Shown piece after piece: positions 17,148-25,256 of a stretch of 64,000 nt of DNA. Source of the DNA: Chloroflexota bacterium. Its GTDB lineage: Bacteria; Chloroflexota; Anaerolineae; Anaerolineales; Villigracilaceae. The stretch is from assembly GCA_016234555.1 (NCBI GenBank), contig JACRBJ010000049.1:1-64000 (forward strand). The letters are read 5' to 3'. A program made the position numbers and the translations under genes. Each line of letters opens with the position of its first letter. Within the stretch, counting starts at the first letter, position 1. The notes under the pieces are model-generated. The model worked only from the letters and a program-made list of their open reading frames with translations. It made no database searches and had not been told where the DNA came from.

Positions 17148-17741
17148 CTACGAAAGTTTGGGAAGGAAGCGACCTGTCCTCTTCATGTATTCACGATATT
17201 CATCACCGAATTTTTCGATGAGATTGGCTTCTTCCTTCGGAGTGCGGATTGCCATGACAGTAAAAGCCAGTGCGCCCAGCAAAATGATGAACCAATTATC
17301 TGCCATTAACCCGAAGGATACAAATAAGAATGCTCCGACTGTGTAAAGCGGATGCCGCACCCAGCGATAGATTCCGCTGGTGACGAGTTTATGTTCTTTT
17401 CGCGTGGCGCTGACGGGAGTGATGCTACTGCCAATACTGCTGAACAGCCAGTACAGTAAACCAATGCAAACAGTGCCAGCGCCAACTCCCAGCCAGCGGA
17501 CGATTTCAGGCAGGTTTAGTTTTGACCAATCCATCCATGCGGGATTGAGAAGATACATGAATGGGCTAAGCCAGAGCACCAATCCGCCAATGCGGATGAT
17601 GGTCATCATGAGGTTGCCATCTGCTTTGCGTGAGAGTCTTTCCCCAGTACTGCGATCTGCCTTGCTGCGAGAATACCCTGAGATACCCATGCTTGTGATA
17701 AGAATTGCGGCGGCTAGAATTCTAAAAATAGTTTCGTTCAT
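17148..17741 (-). CDS. isoprenylcysteine carboxyl methyltransferase-like membrane protein (copy 2)
   Basis: 197 residues, same length and N-terminus (MNETIFRILAAAIL) as the copy at 14614-15207, with the TSGIYRWVRHPLYTVG signature and C-terminal EYREYMKRTGRFLPK. Each copy stands beside a ZIP and a DtxR-FeoA gene, so the operon seems to contain a duplicated three-gene module. Substrate unknown. Confidence 0.8.
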   Translation of the reverse strand: MNETIFRILAAAILITSMGISGYSRSKADRSTGERLSRKADGNLMMTIIRIGGLVLWLSPFMYLLNPAWMDWSKLNLPEIVRWLGVGAGTVCIGLLYWLFSSIGSSITPVSATRKEHKLVTSGIYRWVRHPLYTVGAFLFVSFGLMADNWFIILLGALAFTVMAIRTPKEEANLIEKFGDEYREYMKRTGRFLPKLS

Positions 17742-17778
17742 TTAATAACCTTTCTACTCATTACAGTTTTCTTTTCGT

Positions 17779-18444
17779 TTATTCTCTGGGTTCCACAAAA
17801 ATCCTTGTGGTGATGTTCAACCCAAGCACGTTGGATTTTTGCCCGACCTTGACGGTCAGGTTGTTGTCAAAGGATGAGTAATCGGTGACTTCGATTTGAA
17901 TGCCTGGAGTCAGTCCCAAACTGTCGAGATGGCGCAGCAGGTTTGGGTCGTGGGCGTTGACTCGCAGAATTATTGCCGTCTGGTCGGGACGCAGGGATGC
18001 AAGCGGCGTCGAGTCGTCGGCGGGCATGGCCAGGTCTTCGGACGGAATCAACTCCCCGTGCGGGTCGCGGGTGGGATGTCCCAGCGCGGCGGCAATCCGC
18101 TGTTCCAAATCCTCGGAAATCACATGCTCCAGCCGATCCGCCTCCTCGTGGACTTCATCCCATGCGTAGCCGAGGGTCTGGACCAGCCAGGTTTCCAGCA
18201 GGCGGTGATGGCGGATGACCTCCAGCGCGGCGCGTTTGCCGGCTGGGGTGAGGGTCACGCCCTGATGTTTTTGATACGCCACCAGCGCGGGCTTTTCAGC
18301 GGCGAGTTTTTGAATCATCCCTGTCACCGAAGCGGGCCTGACCTTCAACTCGCGCGCCAAATCATTTGTGCTGGCAGGGGAGCCGTTTTCGGTCAGGTCG
18401 TAAATCCGCTTGAGGTAATCCTGAGTGGAGGTGGATGGTTTCAT
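17779..18444 (-). CDS. DtxR/MntR-family metal-dependent repressor with FeoA domain
   Basis: 221 residues. Winged helix at about 8-65 (LARELKVRPASVTGMIQKL), metal-binding and dimerisation region with HHRLLETWL, EEADRLEHVIS and LGHPTRDPHGELIP, then a FeoA/SH3-like domain containing DSLGLTPGIQIEV. It should repress metal-uptake genes when its metal is abundant. It is inside the operon it probably controls, and a DtxR-like operator lies at the operon promoter near 20.8 kb. It is the soluble counterpart of 16131-17135. Confidence 0.88.
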   Translation of the reverse strand: MKPSTSTQDYLKRIYDLTENGSPASTNDLARELKVRPASVTGMIQKLAAEKPALVAYQKHQGVTLTPAGKRAALEVIRHHRLLETWLVQTLGYAWDEVHEEADRLEHVISEDLEQRIAAALGHPTRDPHGELIPSEDLAMPADDSTPLASLRPDQTAIILRVNAHDPNLLRHLDSLGLTPGIQIEVTDYSSFDNNLTVKVGQKSNVLGLNITTRIFVEPRE

Positions 18445-18494
18445 TTATCATTTCCAAAGTGTGGGGGTGTGAGAGGTTCCATTTTTGATACTTC

Positions 18495-19688
18495 TTATTT
18501 GATCAAAAGTCCTGTAACCCAGAGCATTAACATGCCAGTCAGGACTCCGCTAAAAACAGTCATTGGCATGGCTCCGCCTTCTCGTGCGGTGTCCTTTTGA
18601 ATAAGTTTGGCGATTTCATAAATCACTTCAAAAATTGCGCCAGCGCCGATGGCAAGGAATAACACCGCCAGGAAAGGCGAGGGCGTGTAACCGCCGATCC
18701 ATGCGCCGATGATTGCGGGTCCGCCGCCGATCATCCCCATGATGGCGAGCCTGCCAAGGCTGGGTCTGTCGCGCAGGACGGGCGCAATGATGCCAAGTCC
18801 CTCGGTGATGTTTTGGATGATGAAGCCGACGACGAGGAACGTGCCAAGCGCGATCTCACCAACGTTGTACGCCGCGCCGATGGCAAGCCCTTCACCGAGA
18901 TTGTGGAATCCGATTCCAACCGCGATCATGAAAGCGACAGCGAGCCTGCGGTCTGTTTCGTTTCCTGTGATTTCAGTTTGGCGTTTTGAAATGGCATCCA
19001 GCAATAGGAATGTGGCAACGGAGCCAATGCCAATCAAGCCAATGCCTTGAAATGCTGAAGGCACTTTGCCCGCGAATTCAAGCGCCTCGGCAAGTGTGTC
19101 CAAACCAAGGAATACGAGCAGCCCTGCCGTGACCGCCATGAGGAAAGCCATTGTGCGGCGTCCAAGTTGGCGCAGGGCGGGGAACCAGAAGATGCCGAGG
19201 AAGACAGGGATGACTCCCACGTACAAGCCGATCAACGTGAAGCCCCAGAAAGTGCTGCTCGAAGGTTGCGGGGTTTCAAACGCAACAGGGATTTCAACAT
19301 TGAAGGGGACAGCGTTGCTGGTGAAAATCGTAATTGCGTACGCTTCGCCATAAGACCACGGATAGTCAAAACGAATCACGGCACGTCCAAGCCGTTGAAT
19401 GTTCGCACCTGGTTCCACGTTAAATGGCATCACTGCCGAGTTGATGATGATGTTTGCGATCGTGATTTCTTCAGGTCCCGTGTTGCGGACGTGAAGTTCG
19501 ATGCTGTTTTCTTTGAGGACATAACGCTCCACGTCCAAGCCTTCAACGGGTGCGGCGGATTCGAGACCGAGTCCGCCGCCTGTGGAGAGGAAGAGCGCGA
19601 TCACCCCAGCCAGGAGAATGACCGGGACCAGAAGCAGGATGAGGTTCTGGAAAGTGAAGCGAGTGGTTTTCGTCGTATTTTCAGTCAT
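18495..19688 (-). CDS. ZIP-family metal transporter with extracytoplasmic N-terminal domain (copy 2)
   Basis: 397 residues. One N-terminal helix (about 12-32) is followed by a roughly 100-residue beta-rich extracytoplasmic domain, then a ZIP permease with helix motifs HNLGEGLAIGAA and a later NITEGLG in place of the more usual HNIPEG. The replaced histidine may alter metal preference. The start at 19688 overlaps the multicopper oxidase stop by 8 bp, so the two are coupled, consistent with oxidation and import of the same metal or copper detoxification. Confidence 0.82.
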   Translation of the reverse strand: MTENTTKTTRFTFQNLILLLVPVILLAGVIALFLSTGGGLGLESAAPVEGLDVERYVLKENSIELHVRNTGPEEITIANIIINSAVMPFNVEPGANIQRLGRAVIRFDYPWSYGEAYAITIFTSNAVPFNVEIPVAFETPQPSSSTFWGFTLIGLYVGVIPVFLGIFWFPALRQLGRRTMAFLMAVTAGLLVFLGLDTLAEALEFAGKVPSAFQGIGLIGIGSVATFLLLDAISKRQTEITGNETDRRLAVAFMIAVGIGFHNLGEGLAIGAAYNVGEIALGTFLVVGFIIQNITEGLGIIAPVLRDRPSLGRLAIMGMIGGGPAIIGAWIGGYTPSPFLAVLFLAIGAGAIFEVIYEIAKLIQKDTAREGGAMPMTVFSGVLTGMLMLWVTGLLIK

Positions 19689-20766
19689 GGCGCACCTGTA
19701 ATTGTTCCGTCACTTCGAACAAGCCATTCCAGCCAAGCTCTGCGAACTCTGTCACATGAGCATGGAACATGTACATGCCCGGATATTTATAACTGAATTC
19801 CAGAATGCCACGCTGGGCTTGTCCTTGGATAATCGTATCTGTAAATTCGGACGGTGTGAGACTCGTGCCAGTGGGGTAGTAGTTAAAGAAATTGGCATGC
19901 AAATGGAAAGAGTTGAGTAAATCGAACTCAAGGATATTCACAAGATAAACGCGGACAGTTTCACCGACTTTGATCTGGATGGGATGATTCTGGTAATGAA
20001 ACGGAATCCCGTTGACCGCGTAAAAATCATTTGCGTCGTCGAAGTCAATGTCGAAGCCGCTCATCACCATCACCATTTCATGGTCAACGGGCGGGCGTCC
20101 CGCTTTTGGGTCAATGATGAATGCGCCGTAAAGCCCCTTCGCAATGTGACGCGCCAGCGGGAAGACATGACAGTGATAAAGGTGAAGCCCAAACGGTTCC
20201 GCGTCAAACTCATAAGTGAATGTCTCACCAGGTTGAATGTTGCCGCCTGGACCTGTTCCCGGCACGCCGTCCATTGCGCCCGCGTGGAAGCCGTGGAAGT
20301 GCATGGTGTGTGGATGGTCGCTCCCGTTTTGAAAAATGACACGAATGTGGTCGCCCTCCGTGCAGCGCAAGGTTGGACCTGGAATGCGTCCGTTATACGT
20401 CCACGCAGGGAACTTGATTCCGGGTACGATCTCGATGTCCCTGTTTAGTGCGATGATTCTGTATTCCCGTAGTGTCCTGCCGTCGGGCATCGTGGATACT
20501 TCGCCGTAATCAAAGTCGGTCAAAATATCTGTGGGGTCGAAGCCGTTAGCTTCGTGGTCCACTTCGCCTACGGTTCCTGGCATGATGCCGTCACCATGTT
20601 GCATTTGGAGAGCGGTGGAGGTGTTTTGAATCTGACTCACCCCGCAAATGTCGTCTGGCAGCACAGGCTGGGGGACATTTCTTTGCGCCCATGCCGCTCC
20701 GCCTACTGTACCGAACATTGCAAGTCCGCCAACTTTAAGAAAATCTCGTCTTGATATGGATTTCAT
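19681..20766 (-). CDS. two-domain multicopper oxidase, Tat-exported
   Basis: 361 residues starting with a twin-arginine signal (SRRDFLKVGG) and AWA cleavage-like site near 27. Copper ligands are visible as HTMHFHGFHAG, LHLYHCHVFPLARH, HLHANFF and MFHAHVTEFAELG, the set expected for type 1, 2 and 3 copper in a cupredoxin-pair enzyme related to nitrite reductase-like oxidases. Likely extracytoplasmic ferroxidase or cuprous oxidase. ATG 20766 follows GGAG. It is first in the metal operon behind a strong promoter. Confidence 0.87.
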   Translation of the reverse strand: MKSISRRDFLKVGGLAMFGTVGGAAWAQRNVPQPVLPDDICGVSQIQNTSTALQMQHGDGIMPGTVGEVDHEANGFDPTDILTDFDYGEVSTMPDGRTLREYRIIALNRDIEIVPGIKFPAWTYNGRIPGPTLRCTEGDHIRVIFQNGSDHPHTMHFHGFHAGAMDGVPGTGPGGNIQPGETFTYEFDAEPFGLHLYHCHVFPLARHIAKGLYGAFIIDPKAGRPPVDHEMVMVMSGFDIDFDDANDFYAVNGIPFHYQNHPIQIKVGETVRVYLVNILEFDLLNSFHLHANFFNYYPTGTSLTPSEFTDTIIQGQAQRGILEFSYKYPGMYMFHAHVTEFAELGWNGLFEVTEQLQVRHD

Positions 20767-20789
20767 ATTCGCTCCTCGGTTATCTCTAA

Positions 20790-20838
20790 AATTTAGTTAT
20801 TCCTAAATTATTTTATATCTTTTCCTAAAAACTGTCAA
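20790..20838 (-). promoter_or_regulatory. metal operon promoter with DtxR-like operator
   Basis: Minus strand: TTGACA (20838-20833), 17-bp spacer, TAAAAT (20815-20810). A palindrome AATTTAG-N6-CTAAATT (20790-20809) directly follows the -10 box, and a second TTTAGG half lies in the spacer. TTTAGG/CCTAAA arms are typical of DtxR/MntR-family sites, so metal repression by the operon's own DtxR proteins is likely. Confidence 0.75.
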
Positions 20839-20849
20839 GAAACTGGCGC

Positions 20850-20878
20850 TTGACTTTAGAACTGGAACTCTGTAAAAT
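20850..20878 (+). promoter_or_regulatory. divergent promoter for cutC and the amino-sugar cluster
   Basis: TTGACT (20850-20855), a 17-bp spacer and TAAAAT (20873-20878). It starts only 12 bp from the -35 of the divergent metal operon. Confidence 0.7.
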
Positions 20879-20930
20879 AATCTTTGTTAGTACAGTGAAT
20901 TTACAAAGTGGAGCCTTGAGCCATAATTTT

Positions 20931-21656
20931 ATGAATCTCGAAATTTGCGTTGACAACTACGAGTCATTTTCCACAGCCATCGCTTCGGGGGCAGACCGTA
21001 TTGAACTGTGCTCCAGCCTGAGGGAGGGCGGGCTGACGCCGTCTTATGCTTTCATGGAGGCGGCGTTGAAGGCTTCTGTGCCTGTCTTTATGATGGTCAG
21101 ACCGCGCAGTTGCGATTTTCTCTACACCGAAAATGAAATCGAAATCATGCACCGCGACATCCACGCCGCCCAAAAACTTGGCGCGCCGGGTGTCGTGTTT
21201 GGCGTTCTAACCGCCGATGGACAAATTGATTTCCCAGTCATGAAGTCGCTGGTTAGGGAGGCGGCTGGAATGGACGTCACCTGTCATCGGGCGTTTGATC
21301 AGGCCCGGGATGTGTTTGAAGCGGTTGACGCGCTGGTCGAGTTGGGAGTCAAAAGGATATTGACTTCGGGACAGGCAGAAAATCCCTACGACGGGATGGA
21401 GATACTCCAAAAAGTTGTGGCTTACGCCCGCAAGAGAATCATGATTATGGCGGCTGGAGTAACCCCCGTCACGGTGAATGAAATTGTCTTGAAAACTGGC
21501 GTGGACGAAGTCCATTCTGCGACGGCTGTGTTGCGCAGCAGCGGCATGACCTACATCCGCTCCGACGCAAAAATGGGACACGGCGACGACTTTGCCTTGA
21601 ACGTCGTCGATGGCGAACAGGTGAAAGGAATCAAAGCAGGGATTGCGAATCTGTGA
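20931..21656 (+). CDS. cutC: CutC-family protein
   Basis: About 241 residues, TIM-barrel type, with the family start MNLEICVDN, ASGADRIELCSSL, VRPRSCDF, VTCHRAFD and LTSGQ. CutC was named for copper homeostasis in E. coli but its biochemical activity is unsettled. A start upstream at 20850 would lie on the promoter; ATG 20931 fits the conserved N-terminus, though its ribosome site is poor. It is followed 21 bp later by a ROK regulator and seems part of the amino-sugar unit, which does not fit a copper role well. Confidence 0.85.
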   Translation: MNLEICVDNYESFSTAIASGADRIELCSSLREGGLTPSYAFMEAALKASVPVFMMVRPRSCDFLYTENEIEIMHRDIHAAQKLGAPGVVFGVLTADGQIDFPVMKSLVREAAGMDVTCHRAFDQARDVFEAVDALVELGVKRILTSGQAENPYDGMEILQKVVAYARKRIMIMAAGVTPVTVNEIVLKTGVDEVHSATAVLRSSGMTYIRSDAKMGHGDDFALNVVDGEQVKGIKAGIANL

Positions 21657-21677
21657 TCCGTGATTTGACCTGATGAC

Positions 21678-22832
21678 ATGACCACGAAAAAAGCCACTCA
21701 CCAGCAAACCAAACAGCACAATCGTGACCTCGTCCTGCGGACTATTTTCGCAAACGAGTCCATCAGTCGCGCAGAAGTTGCGCGGGTGACTCACCTGACG
21801 CGCACGACTGTTTCTGATGTGGTGAATGGTCTGCTCACCGAAGGTTTGGTGGAGGAAGTCGGCAGGGGCGAGTCGCTGGGTGGCAAGTCGCCTATTTTGT
21901 TGAGCGTGGTCGCCGACTCGCGCCATTTGATCGGCTTGAATCTCGCGCAGGATAAATTTACTGGCGCGATTGTGAATTTGCGCGGGGAAATCAAAGAGAT
22001 GGTGGAGTCGCCTGTCCACGACGACAACGGCGAAAATGCCCTCAACCTCGTGTATCAGATGATTGACCAGTTGATGAAGAAGAAAATCAAGCCGATTGTC
22101 GGGATCGGCGTCGGCACCCCGGGCTTGGTCAACACCCGCGAAGGGGTGGTGGTCAACGCGGTCAATTTGGAGTGGCAGGATCTGCCGCTTAGCCAATTGC
22201 TTGAAAAGAAGTACAAACTCCCTGTGCTGGTCTTGAACGATAGCCAGGCAGCGGCAATCGGTGAATTTGTCTACGGTGGCGACCATGCACCCGATGAGAA
22301 CATGGTTGTGGTCAACGTCATTCATGGCATTGGCGCGGGCATTTTGATCAACGGGCGGTTGTTTCAGGGCGACGGCGGCGGCGCGGGCGAAATCGGTCAC
22401 GTGGTGGTTCAGGAAAACGGCGAACTCTGCCGCTGTGGCAAGCGCGGATGTTTGGAAACCGTCGCGAGCGCGCGGGCGGTGGTCAAGCGGATGAAGATGA
22501 ATTCGCTCGCCGAAGTGGTGTCTGCTTTTGGCGCGGGCAATGCCGCTGCCAATGAAGCCATTGAGAATGCAGGGCAATACCTTGGCTTGTCGCTTGCCAA
22601 TTTGATTGCGACGCTCAATATCCAAAAGATTGTTTTGACAGGTGACATGACCCGCTTCGGTGATAAATGGCTGAACGCAGTCAACGATTCCATGCAGGCG
22701 GGCGTGTTCAACCGCATCAGTGAACGCACCAAGCTCGAAATCGGCAAGTTGGATTATCGCGCCTGTATCCTTGGCGCTTCCGCGTTTTTATTGCTTGACG
22801 ATTATTCCCTTTTATTCAACGAGGAAAATTGA
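21678..22832 (+). CDS. ROK-family transcriptional regulator (NagC/XylR-like)
   Basis: 384 residues. An N-terminal winged helix (about 15-75, with SRAEVARVTHLTRTTVSDVV) is joined to a sugar-kinase-like ROK domain containing GVGTPGLV, the Zn-binding CRCGKRGCLE motif and EIGHVVV. NagC-type proteins repress amino-sugar or xylose genes and release DNA on binding a sugar or sugar phosphate. It precedes a kinase-like gene, a deacetylase, an ABC importer and a SIS protein, which it probably controls. Confidence 0.9.
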   Translation: MTTKKATHQQTKQHNRDLVLRTIFANESISRAEVARVTHLTRTTVSDVVNGLLTEGLVEEVGRGESLGGKSPILLSVVADSRHLIGLNLAQDKFTGAIVNLRGEIKEMVESPVHDDNGENALNLVYQMIDQLMKKKIKPIVGIGVGTPGLVNTREGVVVNAVNLEWQDLPLSQLLEKKYKLPVLVLNDSQAAAIGEFVYGGDHAPDENMVVVNVIHGIGAGILINGRLFQGDGGGAGEIGHVVVQENGELCRCGKRGCLETVASARAVVKRMKMNSLAEVVSAFGAGNAAANEAIENAGQYLGLSLANLIATLNIQKIVLTGDMTRFGDKWLNAVNDSMQAGVFNRISERTKLEIGKLDYRACILGASAFLLLDDYSLLFNEEN

Positions 22833-24217
22833 TGTCTTTGCAGTTGATTGTTCCCCGCATTGTCCCGCCGCTGGATGAAGGCTTTCGCCCCGCTATTTTA
22901 GCGAATCGAAACTTCCAACGTGAAGTTGATTCTGCTGGCGTGAAGCTGGTCCTCGGCGTGGAGCGCAGTGCAGACGGGGTCTCCCGCTTCGAGACCAAAG
23001 TCCTGCCCGAGGGTCATCCCAGCTTTGAGGCGAATTATCAGTTCATCGAGCGGATTGTCAAATTTCTGCTCTGGCAGCGCGGCGGACATACGCTCTACGT
23101 GGGCGGCTCTCCCAAGATTGCGAATTATTTGAAAAGCGTTTATTCCGCGAATGGTGCGAGACATTTCGATTACAAATTTATGGGCGGGCAGGTGTACGAA
23201 AAAGAATTTTCGGTCATCTCTTGTGCGGTGGACGAAGTTCCCGCCGCGCGTGAGACGGGCAAACTGCTTGGGCGTAACCTGAACGGCAACCGCATTGGCT
23301 TTGACCTCGGCGCGTCTGACCGCAAGGTAAGCGCGGTGGTGGATGGGACCCCCATCTACAGCGAGGAAGTCATTTGGGAGCCGCGCAAGCACGCCGACCC
23401 CGAATACCACTATCGCGAGGTGATGACCGCGCTGAAGACTGCCGCCAGCAAAATGCCCCGCGTAGACGCCATCGGCGGAAGCTCCGCTGGCATTTACATC
23501 GACAACCGCCCGATGGTGGCTTCGCTCTTTCGCGGAATCCCGCAGGAGAAGTTTGGCGAGATTAAAAATATGTTCCTGCGAATGCGCGACGAGTTGGGCG
23601 TGCCGCTGGAAGTCATCAACGATGGCGACGTGACCGCGCTGGCGGGTTCGATGTCGATCGAGGATAACGCCGTGTTGGGCATTGCCCTCGGCTCGAGCGA
23701 AGCGGCAGGCTATGTCAATAAGGAGGGGCATATCATGGGCTGGCTCAACGAACTGGCGTTTGCGCCGATTGACTACAGCCCGAACGCGCCCGCTGACGAG
23801 TGGTCAGGCGACCTGGGCGTCGGTGCGATGTATTTTTCGCAGCAATGTGTTTTCAGGCTTGCGCCAAAAGCGGGCATTGAAATCCCGTCCGCTGTGACTG
23901 ACGCCGAGAAGTTGAAGTTCGTGCAGGAAAAACTGGAAGCAGGTCACGAAGGCGCGGTGAAGATCTGGCAAAGCATGGGTGTGTATCTTGGATATGGCAT
24001 TGCCCACTACGCCGACTTTTACGACGTCAAGCACGTTTTGATCTTGGGACGTTGTACCTCCGGGCGCGGCGGCGACTTGTTGCTCGAAGGTGCGAAGAAA
24101 GTTTTTGAAGCCGAGTTTCCTGAATGGTTACAGAAAATCGAATTGCACCTGCCGGATGAAAAAGTGCGCCGCGTGGGTCAGTCTGTTGCGGCGGCGAGTT
24201 TGCCAGTAATCAATTGA
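22832..24217 (+). CDS. ROK/ASKHA-type sugar kinase-like protein
   Basis: About 461 residues. The ATPase fold is suggested by GFDLGASDRKVSAVVDG (phosphate 1), GGSSAGIYID, an INDGDVTALAG segment with the likely catalytic Asp, and ALGSSEAAGYV. The usual ROK zinc motif is absent and the protein is longer than typical glucokinases (about 300-330), with extra residues at both ends. ATG 22832 overlaps the regulator stop (ATGA) and has GAGGAAA. Probable role: phosphorylation of the imported amino sugar; substrate not deducible. Confidence 0.7.
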   Translation: MSLQLIVPRIVPPLDEGFRPAILANRNFQREVDSAGVKLVLGVERSADGVSRFETKVLPEGHPSFEANYQFIERIVKFLLWQRGGHTLYVGGSPKIANYLKSVYSANGARHFDYKFMGGQVYEKEFSVISCAVDEVPAARETGKLLGRNLNGNRIGFDLGASDRKVSAVVDGTPIYSEEVIWEPRKHADPEYHYREVMTALKTAASKMPRVDAIGGSSAGIYIDNRPMVASLFRGIPQEKFGEIKNMFLRMRDELGVPLEVINDGDVTALAGSMSIEDNAVLGIALGSSEAAGYVNKEGHIMGWLNELAFAPIDYSPNAPADEWSGDLGVGAMYFSQQCVFRLAPKAGIEIPSAVTDAEKLKFVQEKLEAGHEGAVKIWQSMGVYLGYGIAHYADFYDVKHVLILGRCTSGRGGDLLLEGAKKVFEAEFPEWLQKIELHLPDEKVRRVGQSVAAASLPVIN

Positions 24218-24220
24218 GAA

Positions 24221-24284
24221 AAGACCTGACAGGTTTCCGCACGAAACACGAATCGACGCAGTACGCGATAAAACCTGTCAGGTC
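24221..24284. repeat. long inverted repeat in the sugar cluster
   Basis: AGACCTGACAGGTTT (24221-24235) is perfectly complementary to 24270-24284, enclosing a 34-base loop. It fills the gap between the kinase-like and deacetylase genes; there is no T run, so it is more likely a dispersed repeat or RNA-stability element than a terminator. Confidence 0.75.
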
Positions 24285-24298
24285 TATAAAGGATTTTT

Positions 24299-25156
24299 AT
24301 GAAATTTCATCTCGATACAGCCGAAATTTACGTCCCTGATGAATTGCCTGTGGAGCAGGCGCTGGCGCGGACAACCCACCTGTGTTTCTCCGCCCACCAG
24401 GATGACATTGAAATCATGGCTGCGCAGCCGATTGTGGAATGTTTCCAACAAAAGGACAAGTGGTTCACGGGTGTGGTGGTGACCGATGGGCGCGGTTCTC
24501 CGCGCAACGGTCTTTACGAAAAGTACAGCGATGACGAGATGCGCCTTGTCCGCTTCAAAGAGCAGCGCAAGGCGGCAATCGTTGGGGAGTTTGCGGCACA
24601 GGTCATGTTGGACTTCCCAAGCAAGGTCATCAAGGACGCGACGCGCAATGAACCTGTCGAGGACATCCTCGCCATTTTGCGGGCAACCAAGCCGGAGTTT
24701 GTCTACACCCACAACCTTGCGGACAAGCATGACACGCACGTGGGAGTCACTCTCAGGGTCATCGAAGCCCTCCGCAGACTGAATCAGGCTGAACGTCCGG
24801 AAAAGGTCTTCGGCTGTGAGGTCTGGCGCGCGCTCGACTGGATGGTCGATTCCGACAAGGTCACGATGGATGTCTCCAGTCACGAAAATTTGCAGTTCGC
24901 CCTGCTGGGCGTTTTCGATTCACAGATTGCGGGCGGCAAACGTTATGACCTGGCTTCGATGGGACGTCGCCGCGCGAACGCCACCTATTTCGAATCGCAT
25001 GGGGTGGATGATACAACGGGCTTGTCCTACGCAATGGACATGACCCCCCTGATGAACGATGCAAGCCTCAAGCCTGCAGAGTTTGTTCAGGGCTTCGTTC
25101 GGCGGTTGTCGCTTGACATTCAAGAGCGAGTTAACAGGATGGATGGAAAATCCTGA
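24299..25156 (+). CDS. PIG-L/LmbE-family N-acetylsugar deacetylase
   Basis: 285 residues. The zinc site is recognisable: AHQDDIE (family AHPDDxE) near residue 32 and THNLADKHDTHVGV near 140, matching the second HxxH element. The family removes acetyl groups from GlcNAc-containing compounds (MshB, BshB, archaeal diacetylchitobiose deacetylase). There is no signal peptide, so it acts in the cytoplasm on an imported sugar. No NagA is present in the cluster, so this protein may replace it. ATG 24299 has AAAGGA. Confidence 0.85.
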   Translation: MKFHLDTAEIYVPDELPVEQALARTTHLCFSAHQDDIEIMAAQPIVECFQQKDKWFTGVVVTDGRGSPRNGLYEKYSDDEMRLVRFKEQRKAAIVGEFAAQVMLDFPSKVIKDATRNEPVEDILAILRATKPEFVYTHNLADKHDTHVGVTLRVIEALRRLNQAERPEKVFGCEVWRALDWMVDSDKVTMDVSSHENLQFALLGVFDSQIAGGKRYDLASMGRRRANATYFESHGVDDTTGLSYAMDMTPLMNDASLKPAEFVQGFVRRLSLDIQERVNRMDGKS

Positions 25157-25256
25157 TGCTTGAATCTCAACTCGAAAGGAGTAAAAACAAAAACAGAAAA
25201 TTATAGTGAACGTTCGTTTGTGTAAATCGTTTTCCAAAATATTCAAGGAGAAGAAA

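Noticed and set aside
20850..20930. CutC starting at the upstream TTG 20850
   Set aside because: That codon is part of a TTGACT -35 box; the conserved CutC start MNLEICVDN begins at 20931.
21207..22625. A 472-codon minus-strand frame across cutC and the ROK gene
   Set aside because: Entirely antisense to two well-supported genes, with composition typical of antisense reading in GC-rich DNA.
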